Below are positions 33,602 to 42,085 of a stretch of DNA of 64,000 bases, one piece after another; position 1 is the stretch's first letter; each line of letters opens with the position of its first letter. The position numbers and the translations under genes are program-made. The stretch covers positions 1 through 64,000 of the forward strand of contig NZ_JAUSTK010000010.1 of the NCBI RefSeq assembly GCF_030812855.1, given 5' to 3'. The notes below the pieces were generated by a model. It did no database searches. It was given only the letters and a program-made list of their open reading frames with translations, and was not told the DNA's origin. Origin of the DNA: Paenibacillus wynnii. Lineage in GTDB: Bacteria; Bacillota; Bacilli; Paenibacillales; Paenibacillaceae.

Positions 33602-36600
33602 ATGAGAAATTTACTATTGATTATTGTTCTGCTGTTCACCACCCTCCTGATACCTATTACACCCGTAACACATGCCGCCGGTATCACCCACTTTTCTGAT
33701 ATATCGTCAAAACACTGGGCTCAAAGAGAAATTGAACGACTGCAGGAACAAAACGTGATTGGTGGGTATAGTGATGGAACTTTCCGTCCCGACTTGCCAA
33801 TAACAAGGGCTGAGGCTGTCAAGATTATCGTAGAGACTAGCAATATTGACCTTAGTCAGGAAGTAAGCTTAAAACCTTCCCATTCTGATGTTCCAACTTC
33901 CTATTGGGCTTTCCCCTACATTGAGGCTGCAGAAAAACATGCCCTCATAACAGGATATGCAGACGGGTCGTTTCGGCCTGTGGCAACGCTGACAAGGGCA
34001 GATAGTGCTGTTCTAATCGCCCGAGCTTTTGAACTCAATACCCCCTCCTCAACTACCATCCAACCCAATGATATAGCGGGCGATCACTGGGCCGCTTCCT
34101 CTATTTCTAAATTAATTAGCAATGGTGTGGCTGTCGGTGACTCTAATGGCAACTTTCAGCCAGCAAAAATGGTTAGCCGCTCTGAATTTGCAGCTTTGCT
34201 AGCCAGAACGCTCTATAAAGAATTCCGCTTAGAGCCTGCTGAAGAGAAGTACCTCATGGTACAAAAGCCTAAATCTGACGATAAGGTAAAGAATATCTCC
34301 TTGCCACTACCTTCACCCTCACCAACACCATCGCCTTCTCCAGATACAACTGGACTTGGGACTGCAGGGGCTGGATCAGGGGGAGTGTCGATCCCATTGC
34401 CGCAGCCTGCACCCATTCCGACTATGGGTTCCAAACCCGTACAAACACCAATAGCTAGTCCTAGTATTGCTCCAGTTCATGCGGAGATTTCTGGCCTCCA
34501 AGCAAGCATTAAGGAGACAAGCCTATCCCTTACTTGGGTCAATCCAAATGATGGCTCTTTTAAGAAAGTCAATATCTACAAAGAAGGCTCGAAGGTCGCT
34601 TCAACGCCCGGAACTTCCCATGAGGAGAGCGGACTCTCACCTTCAACTTCATACAGCTTTACCTTTAAAACCGTTGATAAAAACAACCTTGAATCGGCAG
34701 GCAAAACCATGAGCTTTACAACAGCAACTTCTGAACCTCCTTCCTCACCGGAAGAACTGGTTGCTGTCCCTGATGATGGCGCTATACAACTGCAGTGGAA
34801 GAGCAATTTGGAGAGTAATCTTTCAGGCTACAATGTGTATCTTGACGGACTCCAATACAATACGACCTCTGTAACTGAGGCCACTTATGTAGTTAAGGGA
34901 TTGAAAAACGGCGTAACCTACAACGTATTCGTGACCACTTTAAATACACTTAGCAAAGAGTCCGAGCCATCTGCAACTATTAATGTCGTCCCTGGGCTTC
35001 CCGATATTCTTGCTCCCGAAGAAGTCAGTGGCTTTGCCTCTACCGACAATGGCACATCTATTTCCATGACATGGAATAATCCTTTGGATCCAGACTTCGT
35101 GCGCACGGATCTTTATCAACACGATGTTTTGATCGGTTCCTCCACCCAGGGTTCTTTTACAGTAAAGAATCTGGTGAGCGAGACAGAATACGAGTACGTG
35201 CTCAAGACTGTGGATAGCAGCAACAATACGTCAAAAGGAATCAGCGTTTCAATCCGCACAAAAGATATCACACCACCTGCCGTGCCTGCCAATGTTTCGG
35301 CTGTGGGTGGGCCTAGCAGTATAACTTTCTCCTGGGCAGCCAATACGGAGTTGGATCTGGCCGGATACAACATCTATGTTAATGACACTATGTTAAACAC
35401 TGAAGTCATTAACCAGGTTTCCTATGAGTTAGGTAATCTGGAATTTGGTAAAATGTATAATCTTACTCTAGAGGCTGTAGATACAAATGGAAATATATCC
35501 AAACGCAGTGAAATCGCTACTTTTACACCAAGCCACCATTTAATCGAACGGTCACGCTGGGGGATTTACAATGACGGCACTCATCCGATAGAAACAACTA
35601 AAGGGATTAATAATGCCCTAATTTGGGCTTATCAACAAGGCATTACCGCAACTACATTAACACCTGGAACTTACCTGATAGACAAAGCCAGTCAAATTAA
35701 TATGGTTCCTAATATGCTGTTTGACCTTCCTAAGGAAGTTATTTTACAAAAAGAAACCAATGACAAAGAATCTTATCAGATCGTTGCTCTTGATTATGGA
35801 GACGATAATGTGACACTAAGAGGCGGAACCTACATCGGTGACCGATTGACACATGATTATTCCAAGAAAGATCATGTTGGTTCAGCAGGCACTCATGAAT
35901 TTGGGTACGGTATAATCGCAAGAGGTGTCAAGAATCTGGTCATCGATGGCGTGAAGACCACCCAGTTCACGGGTGACGGCATTATATTGGCAGGACACGG
36001 TACACTCGTTGATATCTATGAGCAGAGCTTTGTCTCAGGTTCCGTTAATGACAGTGGTCAAACCATTTCCGATGCCTCTAAAACAAGAACAAAAGTAATG
36101 CAGCAGCTGACAAATCCAATTTTCCAAAAAGAGCCTTACTTCGAACTGATGAATCCGTTAAATCTGCCGGGCAAGTTTGATATTTACTTCTATACATCAA
36201 ACGGCACTTTTCATTCGAAATTAGCAGATAAGAATATGCGGGACATTATAGATATTCCTCAAGGGGTTACACAGTTTCATCTCGTATTCGCTAAATCTAC
36301 ACATACCGGCGCTTATGTAGAGTACTGGAACCGGGCGTTGACAAGAGATTCCGTGATAATGAATTCCGAATCCGCCTTTAACCGCCGTCAAGGAATTAGC
36401 CTTATCGGTTCGAATAACATCGTAATTAAAAACAACATTCTGCATGATATTAAAGGCATTGCTCCTCAATCCGGAATCGACCTTGAAGGCGGTTATGGTG
36501 AGAACGGCGATCTCGTTATGAACACTACTATTCAGAATAATGAGTTCTTCAACAATGCTTCTTACGATTTGATTCTCTATGATGGTCACCATGCAACTGT

Positions 36601-37555
36601 AGAAGGAAATCATTTTGCGTCAAAAGGAGTTATAGGCTTAGCGGTTTCTCCACCCTTCCAAAGTGCGCTGGTAAAGGGAAACCATTTTGACGGCACACGC
36701 ATATTGGCTTATCATGATACGACACTTTTGAACAACCGTATGAATGATTCCAACACTTTCTTTGAGGGACCTAATATTATCGTTGACGGATTAGATATCA
36801 CCAACGGCACATTATCCGTAACTTCTAAAACGCCGTTTGGAGTTACTCTCTCCAATGTAAATATTAATATTACCAAGAGTATCGATGCAGGACTTCGAAT
36901 CTGGAATCAGCCTATCCATCTCACCAATGTAACGGTCACAGGTGCAGGCAGTATTGGCACACTATCCGGGGGTGTAGCAGAAGGCAGCATATTCGACAAT
37001 CTTCAGATGATCGGGTACAACTCCAATAATGGAATATCCCTGCCGGCAGGTACCTATAACAACAGTGTTTTTCAAGCAGCTGAGGGTTACAAAATGGGAT
37101 CGCCCAAGCTTGGCGCCGGAAAATATATTTTCAACAACTGCACTTTCACCTCAAATACTACCGGAAATACGGCTCTTTACGGCGAGAACGCCGCGTTGGA
37201 TCTGACAGTCCGCAACTCCACCTTTAATGTGCTGGGGGATGCTATCGCAATCTCCATTCAGACAGCTAAAAAGGTAGTCTTTGAGAATAACACGATCCAA
37301 GCCATGAAAATGGTTCGAACCAACCTTGAACTGATCAAAATCAATGATTACTGGAAACGAAATGATCCTTATGATGTGCTAAATGTAACGATCAATAACA
37401 ACACGATAACCTCTAATATAGCCGCCATAGGCATTTCTACCATTTACGCCGGAACGGGAGCACCTCCCTACCTGATTCAGAACAATACGCTAAATAAAGC
37501 GATCTTGTCCCTAAAAGCAAATGACCTTCAAAGCTTGAACATCTTAAACAAATAA
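33602..37555 (+). CDS. SLH-anchored, fibronectin III and beta-helix surface protein
   Basis: 1317 residues. Signal peptide (1-25); three SLH domains (about 27-75, 88-145, 150-205) with TRAEAVKII, TRADSAVLI and SRSEFAALL motifs that bind pyruvylated wall polymer; a Pro/Ser linker (about 231-290); about four fibronectin type III domains (about 295-640); then a pectate-lyase-like beta-helix (about 645-1317) starting SRWGIYNDGTHPIETTKGIN. The last part is paralogous to the divergent gene at 31192. It probably displays the same carbohydrate-active fold on the cell surface. A Wzx-dependent polymer could be its ligand; this is inference. Confidence 0.85.
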   Translation: MRNLLLIIVLLFTTLLIPITPVTHAAGITHFSDISSKHWAQREIERLQEQNVIGGYSDGTFRPDLPITRAEAVKIIVETSNIDLSQEVSLKPSHSDVPTSYWAFPYIEAAEKHALITGYADGSFRPVATLTRADSAVLIARAFELNTPSSTTIQPNDIAGDHWAASSISKLISNGVAVGDSNGNFQPAKMVSRSEFAALLARTLYKEFRLEPAEEKYLMVQKPKSDDKVKNISLPLPSPSPTPSPSPDTTGLGTAGAGSGGVSIPLPQPAPIPTMGSKPVQTPIASPSIAPVHAEISGLQASIKETSLSLTWVNPNDGSFKKVNIYKEGSKVASTPGTSHEESGLSPSTSYSFTFKTVDKNNLESAGKTMSFTTATSEPPSSPEELVAVPDDGAIQLQWKSNLESNLSGYNVYLDGLQYNTTSVTEATYVVKGLKNGVTYNVFVTTLNTLSKESEPSATINVVPGLPDILAPEEVSGFASTDNGTSISMTWNNPLDPDFVRTDLYQHDVLIGSSTQGSFTVKNLVSETEYEYVLKTVDSSNNTSKGISVSIRTKDITPPAVPANVSAVGGPSSITFSWAANTELDLAGYNIYVNDTMLNTEVINQVSYELGNLEFGKMYNLTLEAVDTNGNISKRSEIATFTPSHHLIERSRWGIYNDGTHPIETTKGINNALIWAYQQGITATTLTPGTYLIDKASQINMVPNMLFDLPKEVILQKETNDKESYQIVALDYGDDNVTLRGGTYIGDRLTHDYSKKDHVGSAGTHEFGYGIIARGVKNLVIDGVKTTQFTGDGIILAGHGTLVDIYEQSFVSGSVNDSGQTISDASKTRTKVMQQLTNPIFQKEPYFELMNPLNLPGKFDIYFYTSNGTFHSKLADKNMRDIIDIPQGVTQFHLVFAKSTHTGAYVEYWNRALTRDSVIMNSESAFNRRQGISLIGSNNIVIKNNILHDIKGIAPQSGIDLEGGYGENGDLVMNTTIQNNEFFNNASYDLILYDGHHATVEGNHFASKGVIGLAVSPPFQSALVKGNHFDGTRILAYHDTTLLNNRMNDSNTFFEGPNIIVDGLDITNGTLSVTSKTPFGVTLSNVNINITKSIDAGLRIWNQPIHLTNVTVTGAGSIGTLSGGVAEGSIFDNLQMIGYNSNNGISLPAGTYNNSVFQAAEGYKMGSPKLGAGKYIFNNCTFTSNTTGNTALYGENAALDLTVRNSTFNVLGDAIAISIQTAKKVVFENNTIQAMKMVRTNLELIKINDYWKRNDPYDVLNVTINNNTITSNIAAIGISTIYAGTGAPPYLIQNNTLNKAILSLKANDLQSLNILNK

Positions 37556-37556
37556 A

Positions 37557-37600
37557 AAAAAGGAAAGAGTTGGTGCCTAGGCGCGGCTCTTTCCTTTTTT
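37557..37600. terminator. Bidirectional terminator between convergent genes
   Basis: Stem AAAGGAAAGAG/CTCTTTCCTTT with flanking A and T runs on both sides. It serves the SLH protein gene and the minus-strand GtrB operon. Confidence 0.85.
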
Positions 37601-37605
37601 TCTGC

Positions 37606-38979
37606 TTACTTGATTTTAATTGAATCCAACTCTAAATATTTCGCATAAATCGTATTTGGCCAAACTCCAGTCTCTTTCCCTATATCCGCTACAAATACAT
37701 GCCCAAAGTAGTCTTGATAAGGGCTGGAGGCTTTAATACTATAGGGCTCAACTACAACATTTTGCACATCCGCTCTTTTATTGTCCGCCACAATTTGCAA
37801 TCGGTCATGGTCTTCGTTCCACAGCTTCATATACTGTGTCATCACAAGACCCATAGAGATTACTAATATAAGACTCACCGGTATACTGATCACTTTCAAT
37901 TGGGTCGAAAAGTAATTTCCAATCCTATCCAACTTCAAGAAACTCATCACGCCTATGATTAGAAATACGGTGGAACCAAACCCCGCCCGCAACGGGAACA
38001 TGGGAGAAGCAAACATGATTAAATTATTAAACACACTAAGGCAAATCATTAGAAGAGAATACATTAGCTCTATCCCGATATCTCGCTTCATTTCAGCAAA
38101 TGCATATCGTTTACTGACCAATTGATGTAATACAAACGATACAATTATAGCCAGCAGGATCCACATAGGCAGTTGGTACATCATAATATGAAATGTAGTC
38201 AGAAGCGGCATTTTAATATGAGTTAGAAAAAAAGAGGCGTCAGCAGAGGTTTGCAGCCCTTCGGCCCTAACCCTATTTCCAGGAGCCAGCAAGAGAAAAA
38301 GGCATCCTATGATCGCACCGCCAAAACCGGTTAACATCCATATGTAAAGTCGACGCACCTTGTAAAAATAAGTTAGCATTATAAAGGTCAACACCAGTGC
38401 GGTTATTGCTGTATTCTCGTTCGTCCATCCTGCAAGACCGCCTAATAAAAGCATACCCGCTCGGCTTATTGTATGATCTCTGAAGCTGTTCTTTCCTAAC
38501 ATCTGGAGTCTATACGGCAGCAAAAAGAGAAGGATAATGACGGACATCCAAAGATAATTGACAGAACCTATCAACCATACTGCTGTTGTTCCGAATGAAG
38601 GAAGACTAGTCCAGCAAAAGAAAATAACCATTAACATAAGGACTCCGGAATGAGCACCCGGTCTCTTGCCTTGGGAATGCCAAAATATGAGGGTAATCAG
38701 AAGAACAAACATCAATGAATTGCTAAGCGCAATTACCCACTTGTCAGACATCAGAAGAATCTGCCCAAGGGTATGCGCGACAGTTCTCCCTCCCCATTCA
38801 AAATAATGCATATATTGCGACCGGATCACATCCATCAAATTCTCAATTCGTTTCGACTTATCCCACATAAATGAATAATTAAAGTCATCTGCGAACAGCG
38901 GGATTAGGTAATTGATGGATGCCATGTACGCAAACAGTAAGGCCAAGAGGTAAAGACTGCTATACTTAGTGAACTTCAA
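37606..38979 (-). CDS. Polytopic membrane protein, DUF6056-like glycosyltransferase (GT-C)
   Basis: 457 residues, TTG start after AGGATGAT. About ten transmembrane segments; the first extracellular loop starts FADDFNYSF (about 29-37), with acidic residues placed as in GT-C enzymes, then RGGRTVAH-like EWGGRTVAHTLGQ. It resembles the DUF6056 family. It follows gtrB and gtrA, which make and flip a lipid-linked sugar, so it probably transfers that sugar to an outer-surface acceptor. The acceptor may be a wall polymer or the exopolysaccharide. Confidence 0.7.
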   Translation of the reverse strand: MKFTKYSSLYLLALLFAYMASINYLIPLFADDFNYSFMWDKSKRIENLMDVIRSQYMHYFEWGGRTVAHTLGQILLMSDKWVIALSNSLMFVLLITLIFWHSQGKRPGAHSGVLMLMVIFFCWTSLPSFGTTAVWLIGSVNYLWMSVIILLFLLPYRLQMLGKNSFRDHTISRAGMLLLGGLAGWTNENTAITALVLTFIMLTYFYKVRRLYIWMLTGFGGAIIGCLFLLLAPGNRVRAEGLQTSADASFFLTHIKMPLLTTFHIMMYQLPMWILLAIIVSFVLHQLVSKRYAFAEMKRDIGIELMYSLLMICLSVFNNLIMFASPMFPLRAGFGSTVFLIIGVMSFLKLDRIGNYFSTQLKVISIPVSLILVISMGLVMTQYMKLWNEDHDRLQIVADNKRADVQNVVVEPYSIKASSPYQDYFGHVFVADIGKETGVWPNTIYAKYLELDSIKIK

Positions 38980-39006
38980 AGTGGATCATCCTATTCGCTG
39001 GTTTTA

Positions 39007-39402
39007 TTAGGCTGCATTGGATTTGAACACGATTTTCTTACTGAGAACATAATTAAATATGACGACAAGGATATTAACTGCAATCTTTGACAGGGTATCA
39101 CTAACATGAAGCATTCCGACAAACAGGATCATGCTTGAAGCATCGAGGAGATAGGAGGAAGCCCTTAGCAGAATAAATAAACTCAGCTGCTTCATAGTGC
39201 TTCCGATTCCCTTCTCCCCGCTGTTGAACACATAAGACTTACTGGTAATAAATGAAAACAAAACGGAAACCACCCAGGATATCGTTGTAGCCGTAAGAAA
39301 GTGGATATGGAGCAGGTTGGTTAACAGCCAGTAGATAACTACATTTATAGCCGTCGTTACTATGCCGACAATTATGTATCTTCCCAATACTTTTTTATCC
39401 AT
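39007..39402 (-). CDS. gtrA: GtrA-family membrane protein
   Basis: 131 residues with four transmembrane helices and the family start GRYIIVGIVTTAINVVIYWLL (about 7-27, cited for position) plus the LSFITSKSYVF-type motif near 50-58. GtrA proteins help move undecaprenyl-phosphate-linked sugar across the membrane. It lies between gtrB and the GT-C gene. AGGAG site before the ATG. Confidence 0.85.
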   Translation of the reverse strand: MDKKVLGRYIIVGIVTTAINVVIYWLLTNLLHIHFLTATTISWVVSVLFSFITSKSYVFNSGEKGIGSTMKQLSLFILLRASSYLLDASSMILFVGMLHVSDTLSKIAVNILVVIFNYVLSKKIVFKSNAA

Positions 39403-39411
39403 ATTCCACTC

Positions 39412-40392
39412 CTAACGCACCATCGTTAGCCGTTCTTCCCTGAATTCCTCCAGCTTCCCTTCTTTGTCCCCATTGTAATTTTCCACAAAATAAAGCGGCC
39501 GTCTCTTGGTTTCATTAAAAACTCGGCCTAAGTATTCCCCAATAATCCCTAGGGACAAAAGCTGAATTCCACCTAAAAATAGCATAATCGTCATTAATGA
39601 AGCATAACCTGCGACTGGATCACCGAATAACATGGTTTTGATGATAACCCAACCCATATATATAAAAGCCACCATAGAGACTATGCATCCAAAAAAAGAG
39701 GAGACACGTAATGGTGTTGTAGAGAAGGAAGTAAATCCTTCAATAGCAAGATCAACTAATTTGATATAATTCCATTTGGACTCCCCTGCGGCTCTGGGAT
39801 CACGATCAAACATAATCTCTTTTTTGTGATATCCGATCCAACTGAACATCCCTTTAGTATATCGCTGTGTTTCCCGAAGGGATTTCAAGGCATCAATACA
39901 CCGCCTGTCGAGCAGTCGGAAATCTCCGGTATTCTCTTGCAAGGGTATCCTTGTGAAACCCTGAAGCAGCCTATAATAAGTTTTGGCTGTCCATTTCTTT
40001 ATCCACGTTTCGCCTGAGCGGCTATTTCTCTTGGCGTAGATGTCATCGTATCCTTCTTCCCAGTATTGAATCATACGGGGAATTAATTCCGGAGGGTCTT
40101 GAAGATCGGCATCAATGATAATGACAGCATCACTATTGACGTAGTCCAAACCAGCTATCATTGCGATTTCTTTTCCAAAATTCCGGGATAAATTAACATA
40201 ACTGATTCGACGATCGATTTCCCGCAAAGCAGTAATGATATGAAAGGTATTATCCTTACTTCCATCATTTACAAACAGGATCTCAAACGTGTAGAATGGC
40301 AATTGATCGATTACCATCCGTAGACGTTCATATAGCTTCTCAATTACATCTTCCTCGTTATACGCAGGAATTAGGATAGAAATATGTTTCAA
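39412..40392 (-). CDS. gtrB: Undecaprenyl-phosphate glycosyltransferase (GtrB/DPM1-like GT2)
   Basis: 326 residues from the second TTG (40392), correctly spaced from GGAGG. ISILIPAYNEEDVI, FVNDGSKDNT, DADLQDPPELIPRMI (metal-binding DAD and QDPPE) and two C-terminal membrane helices are all typical. It transfers a sugar, often glucose, from a nucleotide donor to undecaprenyl phosphate. First gene of a three-gene operon behind a SinR-type operator. Confidence 0.9.
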   Translation of the reverse strand: MKHISILIPAYNEEDVIEKLYERLRMVIDQLPFYTFEILFVNDGSKDNTFHIITALREIDRRISYVNLSRNFGKEIAMIAGLDYVNSDAVIIIDADLQDPPELIPRMIQYWEEGYDDIYAKRNSRSGETWIKKWTAKTYYRLLQGFTRIPLQENTGDFRLLDRRCIDALKSLRETQRYTKGMFSWIGYHKKEIMFDRDPRAAGESKWNYIKLVDLAIEGFTSFSTTPLRVSSFFGCIVSMVAFIYMGWVIIKTMLFGDPVAGYASLMTIMLFLGGIQLLSLGIIGEYLGRVFNETKRRPLYFVENYNGDKEGKLEEFREERLTMVR

Positions 40393-40452
40393 ATTCAAGC
40401 CTCCATTTTTTTGAATTAATATTCAAAATTTTACATTTACCGTACTTTATTA

Positions 40453-40481
40453 AGGATATCATCGTTCGTTAAAAAGTACAA
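40453..40481 (-). promoter_or_regulatory. Promoter of the gtrB operon with overlapping SinR-type operator
   Basis: Minus strand -35 TTGTAC (40476-40481), 17 bp, -10 TATCCT (40453-40458). The operator GTTCGTT-AA-AAAGTAC (40464-40479) overlaps the -35 and spacer, so binding would exclude polymerase. Confidence 0.55.
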
Positions 40482-40506
40482 CAGCATTTTATTAGGACAT
40501 CCTAGG

Positions 40507-40553
40507 CAAAAAAAAGACCGATCCCCGGCCAAGCTGGCAGGAGAATCGGTTTT
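40507..40553 (-). terminator. Strong terminator after the small secreted protein gene
   Basis: Minus strand stem ACCGAT...ATCGGT with an inner CTCC-TGCC/GGCC-GGGG pairing and AGCTT loop, followed by CTTTTTTT. A T-run also occurs on the plus strand. Confidence 0.85.
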
Positions 40554-40570
40554 TTATTTTCATTACTTTT

Positions 40571-40891
40571 TCAATAACAGTAATACTTCTCCCACAGCAT
40601 GAAGGAGTCATCCTTTTTGTCTTCCCACCAATTCTTGATGTCATTTCCCTTTAACCAGCTGAACCAGCTATTGCTGACTGTCTTGGTATCATTGTAATAA
40701 TAGGTGGTCTTATCTTTCTGAAATAATGAAGAGATTTCACCGGCTAGTGATGAAAAAAAGGAAGTGGCATAAGAGGAGGTGTTCTGTGACACCGACGAAG
40801 CAGATGCATAGGCAGAAGCAGGCAGCATGATTGTACTTATCAATACAACGATCAACGTCAGCCTGGTGCACTTCTTTATATACCTGAACAT
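40571..40891 (-). CDS. Small secreted aromatic-rich protein of unknown function
   Basis: 106 residues from ATG 40891 (a GTG at 40906 is also in frame). A clear signal peptide (FRYIKKCTRLTLIVVLIS, then ...ASAYASA) leaves a mature part of about 75 residues. It is Ser-rich at the start and strikingly rich in Trp and Tyr at the end (YYYNDTKTVSNSWFSWL, IKNWWEDKKDD, LWEKYYCY), with a single Cys two residues before the terminus. I recognise no family. It is a monocistron with its own SinR-type operator and strong terminator, the layout of a matrix or surface component. Confidence 0.7.
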   Translation of the reverse strand: MFRYIKKCTRLTLIVVLISTIMLPASAYASASSVSQNTSSYATSFFSSLAGEISSLFQKDKTTYYYNDTKTVSNSWFSWLKGNDIKNWWEDKKDDSFMLWEKYYCY

Positions 40892-40938
40892 ATTATCGGT
40901 CCCCACTTTCCTCTAGTCTAAATGGACTACTGCAAATG

Positions 40939-40978
40939 GTTCTTTATAAAGAATATAACGAACCTGATGATTTGTAAA
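40939..40978 (-). promoter_or_regulatory. Promoter and SinR-type operator of the small secreted protein
   Basis: Minus strand -35 TTTACA (40973-40978), 17 bp, -10 TATTCT (40950-40955). Operator GTTCTTT-AT-AAAGAAT (40939-40954) covers the -10 and start; a second half-site AACGAAC (40957-40963) lies in the spacer. Confidence 0.65.
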
Positions 40979-41008
40979 TAAATTCAAAGAGAAGCTGACC
41001 GGTAATTC

Positions 41009-42085
41009 TCACGGAGCCAGGGTTTTCTTCCGTCCGACCGGAAGCCATCTCTTTCTAGTGGACAACAGATAAGTAAGAGTCAGACATTCCACAAGGGTCA
41101 CGAGCAAATATACCAGCCCTTGAACAATATCCACACCCGTGAAATTGCCCACCCCCAGCAGAACATTCAACTTCATTAAGGGGATATGTCCGAAAAAAAT
41201 GATCTTGCTAAATCCATTAATAAACGGATGATATTTCTGGATTGTAACGCTCTTTATTCGCAAAATACCATAAAACAGCAGGATGGTGCTCGAGATCATG
41301 CTTAGGGACAGTGAATAATCGGAATTCCAATCCGCAAAAAAGAACAGCAGCAGAGTTTCTATCATCAAAAGTGAGGCTGCCAAGATCAAAAGGGGAATTG
41401 CTCTATACTGCAAAAACTTCTCCTCATACCTTCCCATCAACACTCCTGCGGATACAAAGGTCAAGCCGTATCCCAGATATCTTTCGGTGAATAGCTCCAA
41501 ATAATCTCCGTAACTTGAATCCAAAAAAGAAAGCCCGCCCGTAATAGAGTCGAGTCCGATCCGCAAAGTGCCTACCAGAAGCTGAGCAATCAAATACACG
41601 AACAGTGTCAAAATGACCACAGCCCGCAAGGAAAGTCTGGTATACAGCAGATACGATACCCAAACACCGAATAGAAGCGGCGGAATGAACCACAATTGGA
41701 TGAAGGGTCCATTCAGGAAAAAGGCCATCCCCGCAATCTTCAGCTGAAGGAATAGATTTCCCGGTGATAAGCCTCCGGAGGTCAGGGCAGGAACAATAAA
41801 CTCCACCCAGAAAAACAGGTTAAAGAAGACGTATACCCAACCTATGCTAATCAGATATCTCCTGATATACATACGGGAGTCTGCTGCATTCGACCAGCCC
41901 TTGTAAACAAGAAAACCGGAAATCATATAGAAACACGGCACGATTACCTTGGACGCATTAAATATAAAATTCATTTGCGTATGAGGAAGATGATCCAGGT
42001 ACCTGAAAAGAATGACATGGGCGACCAACACCGTTAAAGAGCCTGCAAGCTTAAAAAAAGTAATTCCCGAATAATATTTACGCAT
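41009..42085 (-). CDS. Membrane acyltransferase, AT3 family
   Basis: 358 residues with about ten transmembrane segments and the family start YYSGITFFKLAGSLTVLVAHVILF (about 4-27; the His is the presumed catalytic residue). The FYMISGFLVYKGW motif (about 52-64) is also typical. These enzymes move acyl groups to sugars or lipids at the membrane. The gene overlaps the AMP-ligase gene by 8 bases, so the ligase probably supplies the acyl donor. The target may be the exopolysaccharide or a wall glycan. Confidence 0.82.
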   Translation of the reverse strand: MRKYYSGITFFKLAGSLTVLVAHVILFRYLDHLPHTQMNFIFNASKVIVPCFYMISGFLVYKGWSNAADSRMYIRRYLISIGWVYVFFNLFFWVEFIVPALTSGGLSPGNLFLQLKIAGMAFFLNGPFIQLWFIPPLLFGVWVSYLLYTRLSLRAVVILTLFVYLIAQLLVGTLRIGLDSITGGLSFLDSSYGDYLELFTERYLGYGLTFVSAGVLMGRYEEKFLQYRAIPLLILAASLLMIETLLLFFFADWNSDYSLSLSMISSTILLFYGILRIKSVTIQKYHPFINGFSKIIFFGHIPLMKLNVLLGVGNFTGVDIVQGLVYLLVTLVECLTLTYLLSTRKRWLPVGRKKTLAP

